Below are positions 45,502 to 55,668 of a stretch of DNA of 64,000 bases, one piece after another. The translations under genes were made by a program, and so were the position numbers. Position 1 is the stretch's first letter. Every line of letters begins with the position of its first letter. The notes beneath the pieces are model-generated. The model ran no database searches and was not told the origin of the DNA. It saw only the letters and a program-made list of their open reading frames with translations. Origin of the DNA: Zygnema circumcarinatum (Eukaryota > Streptophyta > Zygnematophyceae > Zygnematales > Zygnemataceae); NCBI GenBank assembly GCA_037447605.1, contig CM074819.1, forward strand, positions 290,479 through 354,478, written 5' to 3'.

Positions 45502-47851
45502 TCAGTTTGAGCAGACAGGATTGGATCGCGGCACCACCACTGCCTCGCGCTGGATGCGCTCCTCCGCCCAGTTCTTCCCTGCAGGCGGCAGAAGTGCCCC
45601 GTCAGCCCACGCTCGCTGAAGGGGGACTAGCCCCCTGCTACAGTTAGCCTCTAATGACTGATTCGAGAAATGCACATAAAGAGAGGTCACAGCGCACACA
45701 ACAACGTGATGTGAAGGTAAACATGACGAGAGTCATTATCACAGGCTTTCTGTCTCTCTCTTTCTTTCTCCCTCTCTTGCTCCCTCTACTACTCTTCCTC
45801 TGTGACCGATTCTCGTTCCCTGTCCTCCTCATTTTGCCTTTGGCCATCCTGCTTTTCGCAATTTTGCGCCCATTTCTGTCCACTCCCTCCCCACTCCACG
45901 GTTCTTTCTTCCAGTTTCCACTTTCTTTCATTGTCCCGTTCTATTTTTCAATCCTTCCGGCCCCAACATATAGCCCCTCCCATCTCTCTTCCGTTTCCCA
46001 TTCCCTTTCTTTCCCCTCGTCAGCCTCTCCGGCCTCGTCCTGTCCATACCCCACCTCCGTCCCCCTCACACAGACTCCATTTCCTTCTCCCTAATCAATT
46101 TCAATCCATTCAAAACCCTCTCATTGCCTTCCCCTCATCGATACACCTTCAACCTTCCTCTTCCCTCACCATCACTTTTTTTTGTCCTTGTCCTTCTCCT
46201 GCAGCCCTTCGACAAGATGCTTTCTTCGTTTCTCCATTCTAATATTTCTTTCCCTCTTCCCTCTTCCATCCATTCACCGTCCTTGTATTCTTTCCTTTTC
46301 TTGCTTTCTATTCAGTTCCCATTCCCTCTTCCGTCCGTCCCTCCGTTTCCACCCACTAACTATTGCCCATTAAGTCTACCTTCCATCCCGCCCTTGTGCC
46401 ACTGTCCACATTTCCTTCCATGTCTTCTCTATGCCATATGCAAAAGCCTTTTCCCTTTCCACTACTACCTTTCCTACCCCTCGTCCTTCAGGCTTCACCC
46501 TCTCCTGTCCAGCACTTTCTGTTCCATCTGTCATTCAAACATCATCAAAAGTTCAATCGTGTTGATTGCCACATACCGATTGGCAAGACTTGGATCGCAT
46601 TGCAAAGACCATTGTCTCGTGACCCTCTAAATTCAATTTCGAGTCGGGAGCCCTCGTTCACATCTGCTATCGCTGTTGGATATGTATACATAGTGTCTTT
46701 TCCAACAAGCTGTGCTAAATCGAGGTTCTCTAAAATTTTCCTTCCTTGCACTGAAACGTCGAACATCCTTTCTCCCGGTAAGAACCACGACTCGTGTCCG
46801 TACACTCTGACCAGGTACCTGCCGGGCCGGATCGGCAGACGGTACCCCCACAACGGGCCGCTTCTCTCTTGTCTGCAGAAGGGCCCGCAGTCGGTCTCAA
46901 AATCGTAGTAGTTAGAGTTGCCGAACAAAATCGATGGACCAAATGCGCGATCCCGCTGGTACGTGACCTCCACCGGCTTCTTTCCTTTGCACTCCAGCTC
47001 GGTAATGTCCGCAAGTCCTCCACACAGCAGGCGATATGACGACGGTAACGCCGAGTCTGCGTGCCACGATGCGTGGAGCAGCATCGAATGAGAGCCCAAA
47101 CCATAAAATCCTCCAAAGTGCAGGCCTTCAAATCCAGAACTCCTGTCTTCAAGCTCTCTTAATCAGCCCTCTGTTCTCCACGCTCCCATGCACTAAGCGA
47201 GCAGTGCTCATGGGGTCGACTGGTTGCCTCGATCTACATGAGCCTCACCCCATCTCGTTCATGTTCCATGGCCCTGGCTATGGTGGCAAATAAGAAAAAG
47301 CCGCTCGCAAAAAAACATATTCCCACGTACGCATCACTTTGCGATGGAAACTTTTTGAAAGGTAAGAGATCAATTATTTAGAAATCTCAAAGTCTTACTA
47401 CATTAGTCTTGGACGTACAAATTTTGAGGTTTTTTAGCTCTATCCACCTATCTGTATAATCACTCTCTGTTTTGAGAGAGACTATACAAGAAACCAGAAA
47501 CCAGAACCATACATCAATGCAGCACCCATTCCAGCAAAGACAGCATCGATTCCGATATTGAAAATCCCAAACTACTTTCCCACTTACGCAATTCAGAGGC
47601 TCTCCAGAGGTTTCTGTGGGCGCTAGAGATGTGGGCCCCGCCCCGCCCCACGCCCGCACCTACCTACCTCGGCCGTCGTCGGGCGCGAACGCGGGCACGC
47701 GCACGGCCTCGCGCAGCAGCCGCAGCGCGAGGTACGCCAGACACGTGCCCGCCACCGCCAGCCGCACCGCGCCCCCGAGGCCCCCCCCCGGCTCCTCCGC
47801 GCGCTTCGCCCCGCCACCGCCGCTCTCCGCCACCGCCATCGCCATCGCCAT
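45502..47851 (-). CDS. Membrane-anchored malectin-domain protein
   Basis: Three minus-strand exons: 47851-47668, 47056-46577 and 45578-45502 (stop), phases 1 and 1, 247 codons. It starts MAMAMAVAESGGG; the anchor is VRLAVAGTCLAYLALRLL. The malectin-like exon (SSYRLLCGGLAD, WGYRLPIRPGRYLVRVYG, ERMFDVSVQGRKI, GLCNAIQVLPIG) aligns along its length with the malectin exon of 31670-35667, and both flanking introns have the same position and phase. The short last exon (GKNWAEERIQRE, VVVPRSNPVCSN) resembles the start of the filamin exon in that gene but then stops. So it looks like the front half of the malectin-filamin-GT90 gene ending early. It may bind glycans in the secretory pathway. The 3' end is the least sure part: an alternative donor leading to the GT90 at 41000-43153 cannot be excluded. 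Confidence 0.75.
45579..46576. other. Long intron of the malectin gene
   Basis: Starts GTATGTGG and ends CTGCAG on the minus strand. 45750-46540 is strongly pyrimidine-biased on the + strand (CTTTCC-rich), so the transcript is purine-rich here. The Ser-Pro-Phe frames on the + strand are composition artefacts. Confidence 0.6.
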
Positions 47852-48205
47852 GCCCGCTCTCGCCCCGCCTCGCCTCGCTTCGCCTCGCCTCGCCTCGCCC
47901 GCTCGCCCGGCCGGGTGGGAACGAGGGAGGGAGGGAGGGCCCGAGGGAGTCAGTCGAGGGGCGCTGCCTCCCTCGCGGCCGTGCCGTGGCCGGAAAGGCT
48001 TGGTCATGGCTTTAGTCATGATTTTGTCCATAACTTTAGTCATGGTTTTGGTCATGCCCTCTCTCTGTCGTACTGTACGGCACATATTTCCGTACGTAGC
48101 CGGGCCCCGGGGGGCGGGGCCGGGGGGGGCCGGGGAAGGGGGGGCGGGGTGGGGAGCCGGGGGAGGCGGAGGGAGGGAGAGCCATTGGGAGAGGGGAGAG
48201 GAGCT
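47852..48205. promoter_or_regulatory. Divergent promoter between malectin and GT-A genes
   Basis: 354 bp separate start codons at 47851 (minus) and 48206 (plus). 48003-48058 holds five spaced copies of a GTCATG/GTCCAT core (period about 12-15 bp) followed by a CGTACTGTACGGCAC palindrome-like word. The repeated core could be a factor-binding array; no factor can be named. Confidence 0.5.
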
Positions 48206-51200
48206 ATGGCAACCTCCGCGGAGGAGCGGGCGCGGGCGGGGGCGGGGGAAGGAGGGCGCGGGCCCGTGTGGGCCGCTGCGGGGGGCGTGGCCGTGGGCGT
48301 GCTCTGCGCGCTCCTCCTGCACAGCCTCGCCTCGCCGCCGCCCCCACGTGCGAACAGCGTCCCAGAGGCCGTGGCGGCCATGGACGAACTGCGGCAGGAG
48401 GTTTGGCGTGCGCTCAGGCTCGCCCGAAAGGAGGAGGCTGTTCTGACCCGCGCGTTGCAGGTGCGCTCGCTCTCAACCTCTGTGGCTTGAGCGTGCGTTT
48501 CTCGGGCACGTTAAGTTCTGCATGCAGCTGTTTCTCGCCCGTGCTCGGGTGTGAGCGTGGAGGAGGTCATAGGACACAGCAAGCAACAGCCTTTGCGGCA
48601 TGCGCTGAGTGTCCTTCGCGTTGGCGTCGTTCGGCGGCGGTTCGTCGTTCGGCATCTCGGTCCGCTCATGAGGGCATGGGGGTTATGAAGCATATTTTTC
48701 GGTCAGGTCGAATGACGTCTGAGCTCGTCACGGGTTCACGATTATTGAGGTCACCCACTTGAGAAGTAAGGCGGAGCAGCATTGCATCCGTTGGATACGC
48801 GGATCACTACAGTAATTCCTGTTGCAGGAATCGTGGAAACCGGTCGAGCAGGTCTCACTGGCTATGTTGGACTAAAATTTGAGGAAAGCAGGGACTTGCT
48901 TACAAGGAAACATATCAGTCAACCCACGATGCGCAGGTTGGGCAGTAAACTCCGAGCGCCAAAATTCAGGGGTCTTGTTTGTTGGGCATGCTAAATGACG
49001 CGTGCATGCGTGAAAAACAAGTGCATTCAGCGAGAACAGAATTCCGGCAGCCTTGTCTCGGGCCACAATGCTGCAGATTCGATTCTTTCCCAGTCTTGAC
49101 CTGCCTGACATCGCGGCACCCAAGATGGGCTGCAGGCTGCTTCGCGCGGGCGGCGACAAGTGGCAGACGCGCGGCTCGTGTCGCGGGAGGCGGTCGGCCC
49201 TGGAGGGGCGGCGAGCTGGCAGGACGCGGTGGCGCGCGCAGCCGCGGGGCAGCAGAAGGAGCGAATCGCGCGCTGCCAGACGCTGCGCATGCGATGCGCC
49301 ACTCTCGAGGCCATGCATTGGAAAGGTATGGCTGTTCAGCATGTAGAAAATGAGAGGACATGTCTGCGTTTCACGAAATAATGCTGTAGAGGCAGAATGA
49401 GTATCAGAAAAATGGACTATACGATGGGCCCATTGAAAATCACTGTCATTGTCTGTGATTTAAACCGGTACTCCGAATTAAGCTTCTGTCCGTTTATCTA
49501 AAGTTAAGGAACCAGATGATTTCTTGTTTCTTGTCACAAGGGCCTATACTTGTAGGCATGGATTTAGCCAAGGAAATGCTTTGGTGACTTGCCCCTTCAC
49601 TCAGAAGCACTTCCGTAAACACCATAAGTATGTCCATGATCACAAGATTGTTCTCTAGCTTGCACACTGTCTCGAAGGTGGTTGGTCAAGGTTTCGTCTT
49701 GTTTATGTTTCGTCGTGCTCACCCCTGTTCACAGCAAGTCATACGCGAGTGTAAGAACTAGAGTTACAGGAGGGAGCAGGTGCTGAGAGGCATGACCGGG
49801 CATGGCCCTGTTTGTGACCTGAGTCGCGGGAAGGAGGGGTGCATGAAGGCCAGCCCGGCTGCGGGCGAGGCCTCGGGGGGAGGCCCCACTCGCTGCCGGC
49901 CCTGCGGGCCGTTCCTGCCACACGCCCTCACCAGGTGGGCGGGCCTCTCTAAAGCTAATTCAAAAATTGGGACGATGACTTCATTTTAAATGTCAGTCTT
50001 AAAGATATGATTTCAGCATTTGCCAGACGCTTGGCCAATGGTTGGCTGTGGTACTGGCTTCGCAACTGGCTATTGGTACTGGTTCAGTTATTTAACTGTG
50101 TTTGAAGTGAAACTAACTGACTCTTGTTCGTGCTCAAATCCGAGGGGCTTGTACATCATGCGTTCTCACCATTACTTCGACAGTCCTTGGTCATTTGGAG
50201 GGTCGAACTACGCTGCATGATTACATCTGTTTTTGCAAAACCGCGTATCATATGAACAAAGCAAGCCAGAGCAATTTTTTTTTTGTACTCGCTTGCTGCG
50301 GATTGACAATGTCCTTTCCTGGAATACCTGCAGACTCTCAAGATGACTCTCAATACGATTGGAGCATCCATGAGACTAAAGTAGAAAGCTGGAGTGATGA
50401 TTTTGTCCGCGTCCTTGAGCCTTTGGAGAGGCCAAGCTGCAATTGGACGCATGACGAGGCCCTCCTCGCTCGGTCCGTCCTCGCCTGCACGAAGAGTCTC
50501 TGGACCACCTGCCGGATTGAGGTGCGCCCCTACGGAGTCGCCCTCGGGAGGGAGTGCCGCTACCTCCTCAAGCAGCAGCCGAAGGGGCGCGCGCGGAGGG
50601 ACCCGGGGCTGCTGGCACACCCCCGCGTGTGGAAGCGCCACCTGGACCACTACCGCGACAGCGCCACGCTCAGCCTCCTCGTGCAGTACTTCCGCCAGCC
50701 CGACTTGGCGCCCCACATTGTGCGCCGACTGTACGACTGCACCAAGGGCAGCCTCGCTCGGGGCCAGGTGGTGGGTGTAACCACGGAAATGCTGGTGCAT
50801 GTAGACGAGCCTTCCGCTGCTGCCATGTGGCATCAGCTCTGGAAGGAGACCAGGGAGGGAAACTTTCTTACTCTGGTGTTCTCCCATAATCTTGGAGAGG
50901 TGAGGGGGTATAATCGCCTCGCACAGATTGCGAGAGGAGGCATCATAATGCTTCTGCAAGACGATGAAGAGCCGCCGGAGACGTGCGCGACGTGGCTCCC
51001 ACGGGCACTCACTATGTTCGATGCATGGCCCAAACTCGGAGTGATCGGTATGAGGTACTCCAATCTTCATGGAGGGAGTGATGGGTCTACAACTCTACAC
51101 GGGTCAGTCTACTACTACAAGCATCCCACCTGGCCAGAACAGATGTCGCTGTATGACACTCACACCAATGTTCGTATGCTCTTTGCGACGTATGTGGACT

Positions 51201-51541
51201 CGTCGCCCATGCTATACAGGCGGTGGCTGTATTGGGACTTGGGCGGGCAGGATGAGGGGGCTATGGGTGGAAAGGCCGACAGTGGAATTTTTACAGATTG
51301 GGATATGGCCCTTAGAGTATGGCTGGCGGGGTACTTCGTGGCGCATCCGGCGATGAACGAGACGGACCTGTTCAGGAATCCGCCGGGGGTGGAGGGCACC
51401 ACGCACAGGGTCGGGCGGGGAGGCTTCACGCGCCGCGTCGGCTCGTGGCTCAACGACCGCTTTCGGATCGAGCTGGCGAGGGTGTTCGAAGAGGTCAAGC
51501 GAGCGAACGGATTCTTACGGGGCATTGACCCGTGGCAGTAA
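48206..51541 (+). CDS. Type II membrane glycosyltransferase, GT-A fold (GT2-like), paralogue of the 27-30 kb gene
   Basis: Exons 48206-48460, 48828-48851 (24 nt, tentative), 49136-49325 and 50334-51541 (stop TAA), in phase, about 559 codons. It starts MATSAEERARAG; the anchor is VWAAAGGVAVGVLCALLL, followed by a coiled-coil-like Glu/Arg/Leu stem (MDELRQEVWRALRLARKEE). The catalytic part matches the paralogue: VWKRHLDHY, LVQYFRQPDL, RRLYDCTKGSL, VLVHVDEPSAAAMW-type, LVFSHNLGEVRGYNR, LLQDDEEPPETC (near residue 365), YVDSSPMLYRR, LGGQDEG, DWDMALRVWLAGYFVAH and the shared C-terminal IDPW. Substrate unknown. The same phase-0 and phase-1 introns occur in both paralogues. The microexon ESWKPVEQ can be dropped without breaking phase. 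Confidence 0.8.
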
Positions 51542-52850
51542 CGCGACCCTTCTTGTTTCATAGGCACTCACTGCTGTCTGCACTCGTCCGGGGTTGCTCG
51601 ATGCCGTGCCGGTCGCAAGATGCTGCCGATGATGGCCTGAGACAAAGCGTTTTCGCCAGTCGGATTGACCGCTGAGAAGCGAAAGCATGCATACGCAACT
51701 AACTAGGAAGCTGTTGTCTTAGCTGTTACCTTCACCATGGCAGGCGTTCTGCTGTTTCTGCGTCTCTTGCCGCCTCTCTCTGCGCTTGAACGCTGGAGGG
51801 AATACGGCAGCAGACAGCTCTTTAGGCGGGACCGGGCCTTCTGTCAGCGGACCTTTGCCTCGGGCCCAAAACGAATCCTTGACTTCTTCAAGACCCAACG
51901 AAAAGAACACTTTGTGGGGAAAATGACCCGACGAAATGAATGTTGTGACTAAGATGGAGAGCGACAGAGGGGGGTGGTTGATTTTTCCTCTGCTTGGGTT
52001 GCCATCCTGAGGACGGTTGACCACTCTCGCTCAAAAATACAGTGGGGTTGACCACTCGCTCAAAAGTACAATTGGGTGTCTGATCTGGCTTGAACATGAC
52101 GAGAACATTTATCCACGCACCAAGTTCCAATACCAATGAGATTGAATTACCACCTGCCTTGAGCATGACGGAAACAATTTCAAGGACTGAGATCCAATAC
52201 CGATGCACTAGGGGGTGTCAGACTTAAAAAATTCTCGTAATACTAAAAATTCGATATTCGTAACATTTCGAGTCAACGTTAGTAAAACTAAAATTCTCGA
52301 GCGTAGTTTTTCGCACTCGCGGCGCGGGGCCCTCAGACTTAGAAACAGCGCCGGCGCGGCGCGCGGAGACCGCTTGTCGTTGTGTCGTGTTGCGCGTCAC
52401 GCCGGGAAAACAACCATGACGTCACGTTGACGCGATTTTCGCCAGTATTTTCTTCGCACGTCCATTTCGGCGCCTCTTTTGGGTGCGAACAAAATCGTGC
52501 GAAGAAGTGCCCTTTTTAGTAAACCCCACGGGTCAATCTTCGCAACGTTGACCCGTTGACTTAGCACAGTTGACTTCCGTTCGGTTCGGTTTAGGTTCGG
52601 GGGCGCGATGATTTTTAGTACTTAGTAACCTCGATTCTCGTAATACTAAAAACTCGATATTCGTAACATTTTGTTATGTCTGACACCCCCTACTTGAAAT
52701 ACCTGCCTGGAACATGAAGAAATTGATTCATTCAAGGACTGAATGCGAAACAAAAGTTGGACACAGCACAAAGCCCACCCATGTGCTCGAGGTGCTCGAC
52801 AGCCTCCCTCGCAGCAGCAGCAGCAGCGGCGGGCGGGCGGGCGGGCGGAG
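51542..52850. other. Intergenic region with tandem repeat split by a MITE
   Basis: No coding signal. 52090-52208 and 52693-52745 hold about three copies of a roughly 60-bp unit (CTGCCTTGAGCATGA and TTCAAGGACTGA words). A TA-flanked MITE sits between copies two and three. Confidence 0.55.
52209..52692. mobile_element. MITE with 15-bp terminal inverted repeats
   Basis: TAGGGGGTGTCAGAC at 52209-52223 pairs perfectly with 52678-52692. Just inside each end is a near-identical direct repeat containing CTCGTAATACTAAAAA and CGATATTCGTAACATTT (about 52230-52270 and 52633-52672). There is no coding frame. The ends read TA, which suggests a TA target duplication of the Tc1/mariner or PIF type; the class is uncertain. 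Confidence 0.82.
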
Positions 52851-55010
52851 ATGGAGGGGATGCGGCCGCCTGCGGGCGCGGGCAAGGGCCGGCCCACGGC
52901 GGAGGGCGAGGGCGCGGTCAGAGATCGCCGCCATGGCGCCGCGCGCCTCGCTGTGGTCGCCTCCCTCCTCGCCGTCTACGTCGCCTTTACTGTCCTGGAT
53001 TTTGAGAGCCAAGGACATATGGAGCCGAATGTTCGCCATCTTGAATCGCGACTATGGGACAGGTATTTGCATTGGGCACCTCACCACCTGTCTGTAGAAA
53101 GTTATGCGAGGAAGAAATCACGTGCTTCTCTTGCCTGTTTGTCAAAAAATGGGGGGAGGATGAACTATTTCGCTTCTGCTATATGAGTCATGGAAATTCT
53201 TTTTGTAAAACTTTGTAGGTCCCCTGACTGTCCCTCGCGACTATGCCAATTAATTTTTACTAATGATTAATTATTTTTAATCTGTGATCTTTGGTGGTTT
53301 TTCGGCTAAGGGAAGCCTGTAGACAATGGTCTCAGTTGGGATGAAACTGAACGGTTGGTGCGGCAGACCCATTGAGGATCGACCAAATTTGTTCTACTTT
53401 AGAGGCAACCTCGGGTTCCGCTATTTCCATGGGAGGCCAGAGGAGAGGTAGGAGGAATGCGAGTGTTTTCAAACCTCTCATTTTTAATTCTTGCCTCTCT
53501 ATTTTAATCCTAACTGACGGCAGACCTCGCAAATCCTTATCCTTCAGTTGTGGCTAGACATTTAGGCTGGACCCTCTGCCTTACTTTGTTGCCTCTGCTC
53601 CTGTGTTTGGACTTCTTTCATAAGGCGGAATTTGAATGAAGCCTTCGATTTCTGCTGGTCGGCAGGTACAGCATGGGCACTCGGCAGAAGGTGGTGAGGC
53701 TGTTTGGCTCCTCCCCTGACTGACGTGGACAACAAGCTTGGCGACCTCCACGAAGAGGGCGTGATTGTGACAAGCGGCCAACATGGGGACTACCGCAAAG
53801 GAGTACACCCTTGACTCGACCGCGCCTACTTCTTTGCCATGCCGTATGAACCTAAATCCTATTGGCCTGACCGGACCTTGTAGCGCCTTATCACAGTACA
53901 CAGTGCTCTTAAGACGGCGCTGCGGTGGGGAGGGGGGGGGGACAGCTGTCCCAGTCGCGCTTTTGTTGGGTGTTTCCTGGCGACGGGTTTAGCGCGCGCA
54001 TGGAAGACAGCGTCCTGCACGGCTGCATCCCTGTCATCATTCAGAATGGAATCCAACTGTCGTATGAGAATGTTCGTGACTACAGGGACGTCTCCGTTCG
54101 TGTCGCTGAGGATGATATTCCCAACATGGTGAACTTCCTTAAGGTTTGTCAATCACCAGCTGCTCATCTCTTGTGTCCAGTCCAGATTACATTGCTCTCC
54201 CACCACTCTTCACGTTAATTGAAATTAGATAGTCGATTTTTGTTGTAGTTTTTTGCCCTTGTGGACTGGTCTATTCTGGGCTTAAAGACTGCTTAATTTC
54301 ATAACTCTGACCGGTATCATGGCTAATGGTGTTGCAGGCCATTCCTGAAGAGCAAGTGCGTAGAATGCAGGCCACAATACAAGGCCTCTGGCAGCGGGTG
54401 GACGCACACCTCAGTCCTGCGGGCGGATGCGCAGAGGCAGCGGCAGTGGCACGGCCTCAGCGCCGACTGGCGTCCCGCCACGTCAGCGCCTGCCACATCA
54501 GCACCTGCCACATCAGCACCTGCCACGTCAGCGCCTGCCGCGGAGACGATGCCATCGCCACGCTCCTTGAGGTGCTCCTCCACACAGGGGAAGAGGGGGG
54601 GGGGGGTTTACCCGAAACTGTCAGCGAGCAGTGCGTGGGTCCTGTTGTAACTGTACACTATGTCAGCCAGCCTGCAACAATACTTCCCAGTGGCGTCTGC
54701 GGTTCTTTTTGTGCCAAACAGCGCAAGCGATGCGACTGCAGTTCTGCTCAACGGTTGTTGGTCGTCTGCCAAGCGTTTAGCAAAAGCGTCGTACAGCGTG
54801 CCATGCTTCGTTGTGTCATTGGTGGGGGGGGGGGCGGCCGGCGGCCTTTGCGAGGCTTGCAGAGGGCTCATCCGGGCTTTGGGAGGGTCTCAGATTCTGC
54901 ATCACAAGCTGCACAACGACCCGCGGAGGCGGGACGCGGTGTTCGCTCGCAGAAGTGCAGCGGAGTATGGAGTGCCTGAGAAGTGCTTGCAGGCCAGCCA
55001 GAAGGGCTGA
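52851..55010 (+). pseudogene. Damaged GT47 (exostosin-like) glycosyltransferase gene
   Basis: Exon 1, 52851-53062, starts MEGMRPPAG with an anchor (LAVVASLLAVYVAFTVL). Then 53367-53447 (RPNLFYFRGNLG), 53666 onwards (YSMGTRQKVVRLFG), 53946-54143 (SRFCWVFPGDGFSARMED, LHGCIPVIIQNG, SVRVAEDDIPNM) and 54337 onwards (AIPEEQVRRMQATIQGLW). These are GT47 C-terminal signatures in order. Damage: the N-terminal half of the GT47 fold is absent between exons 1 and 2; the frame stops at TGA 53721 while similarity continues one frame over (EEGVIVTSGQHGDY); and near 54395 similarity switches frame again (TSVLRADAQ). Homopolymers nearby (about 53928-53940 and 54597-54606) could also mean assembly indels. A trailing frame ending at 55010 (RRRDAVFARR, YGVPEKC) may be its last part. 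Confidence 0.7.
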
Positions 55011-55668
55011 CATGGCCGGGCGGTGCTGCTGTTCATGTACTTACTCCTTGGGAGACTGTGTTGCCATATGTTATTCTGTCACCTTTTGTTCCTGGAATGG
55101 GGGTTGTCGTGTATGGCTCTCGGTGCGAACGTTTCGTTGAGACACGAACACGGACCAGTGAGGGGCAGTTCCGGCGGCGGCACCCCCCAGGCAGGGGAGG
55201 GAGAGGCTGCATGCATTCCCCTTGCAGGCGGGCGGACAGTTTCTGTCTCTGTCTGTCTGTCTGTCTGCCTGTCTGTCCCTGTCTGTCTGTTCGTCTGTCT
55301 GTCTGTCTGTCTGTCTGTCGGTCGGTCGGTCGGTCGGTCGGTCCGTCGCAGTCGGCCAGCTCGCCTTCGCGGCTCGTGCCAACCGCCGTGCGGTGAACCG
55401 TGCGGTGTACCATGCGGCGAACCGCGCGGCGCGGCGACGCGGTCGTCCGAATTCTCCGGCGGGCCTCGGCCCCGGGCAGGCGCACTCACGCACACGTGCG
55501 GCGCGGCGCCGCGATTGGGCGGGCGGCCGGCCGGACCCGCGGAGAAAGCCGTTGACTCGGGTCCTGAGCCGTACGGTTTTGATAAGAATCAATGCCCCGC
55601 CCCCGCCCCGCCCCGCCGCGCCTCGCCCGCTCGAGGAGGGAGGGAGCGCGGGAGGGAGCGCGGCGGCC
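55011..55668. other. Intergenic region and kinase 5' flank
   Basis: 55238-55350 holds a (TGTC)n array turning into (GGTC)n. 55380-55668 is very GC/CpG-rich and probably contains the kinase promoter and leader. A frame runs in phase into the kinase from 55222, but the conserved start is at 55669. Confidence 0.55.
55238..55350. repeat. (TGTC)n / (GGTC)n tetranucleotide array
   Basis: Tandem TGTC units pass into GGTC units near 55317. Open in several frames (Cys-Leu-Ser-Val), hence artefactual ORFs on both strands. Confidence 0.93.

Noticed and set aside
49780-49935. GC-rich open stretch with a Cys-rich frame inside the GT-A intron
   Set aside because: Its acceptor phase does not match the preceding exon (phase 1), and skipping it gives a clean join. 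A cassette exon is possible but unsupported.
50195-50333. Upstream extension of the GT-A catalytic frame (starts near 50195)
   Set aside because: A good acceptor (CCTGCAG at 50333) with matching phase, and the paralogue's exon structure, show that the exon begins at 50334; the earlier part is intron read-through.
55222-55668. In-frame N-terminal extension of the kinase
   Set aside because: It is composed of the TGTC/GGTC array and CpG-rich DNA; MGACAS at 55669 is a proper acylation start.
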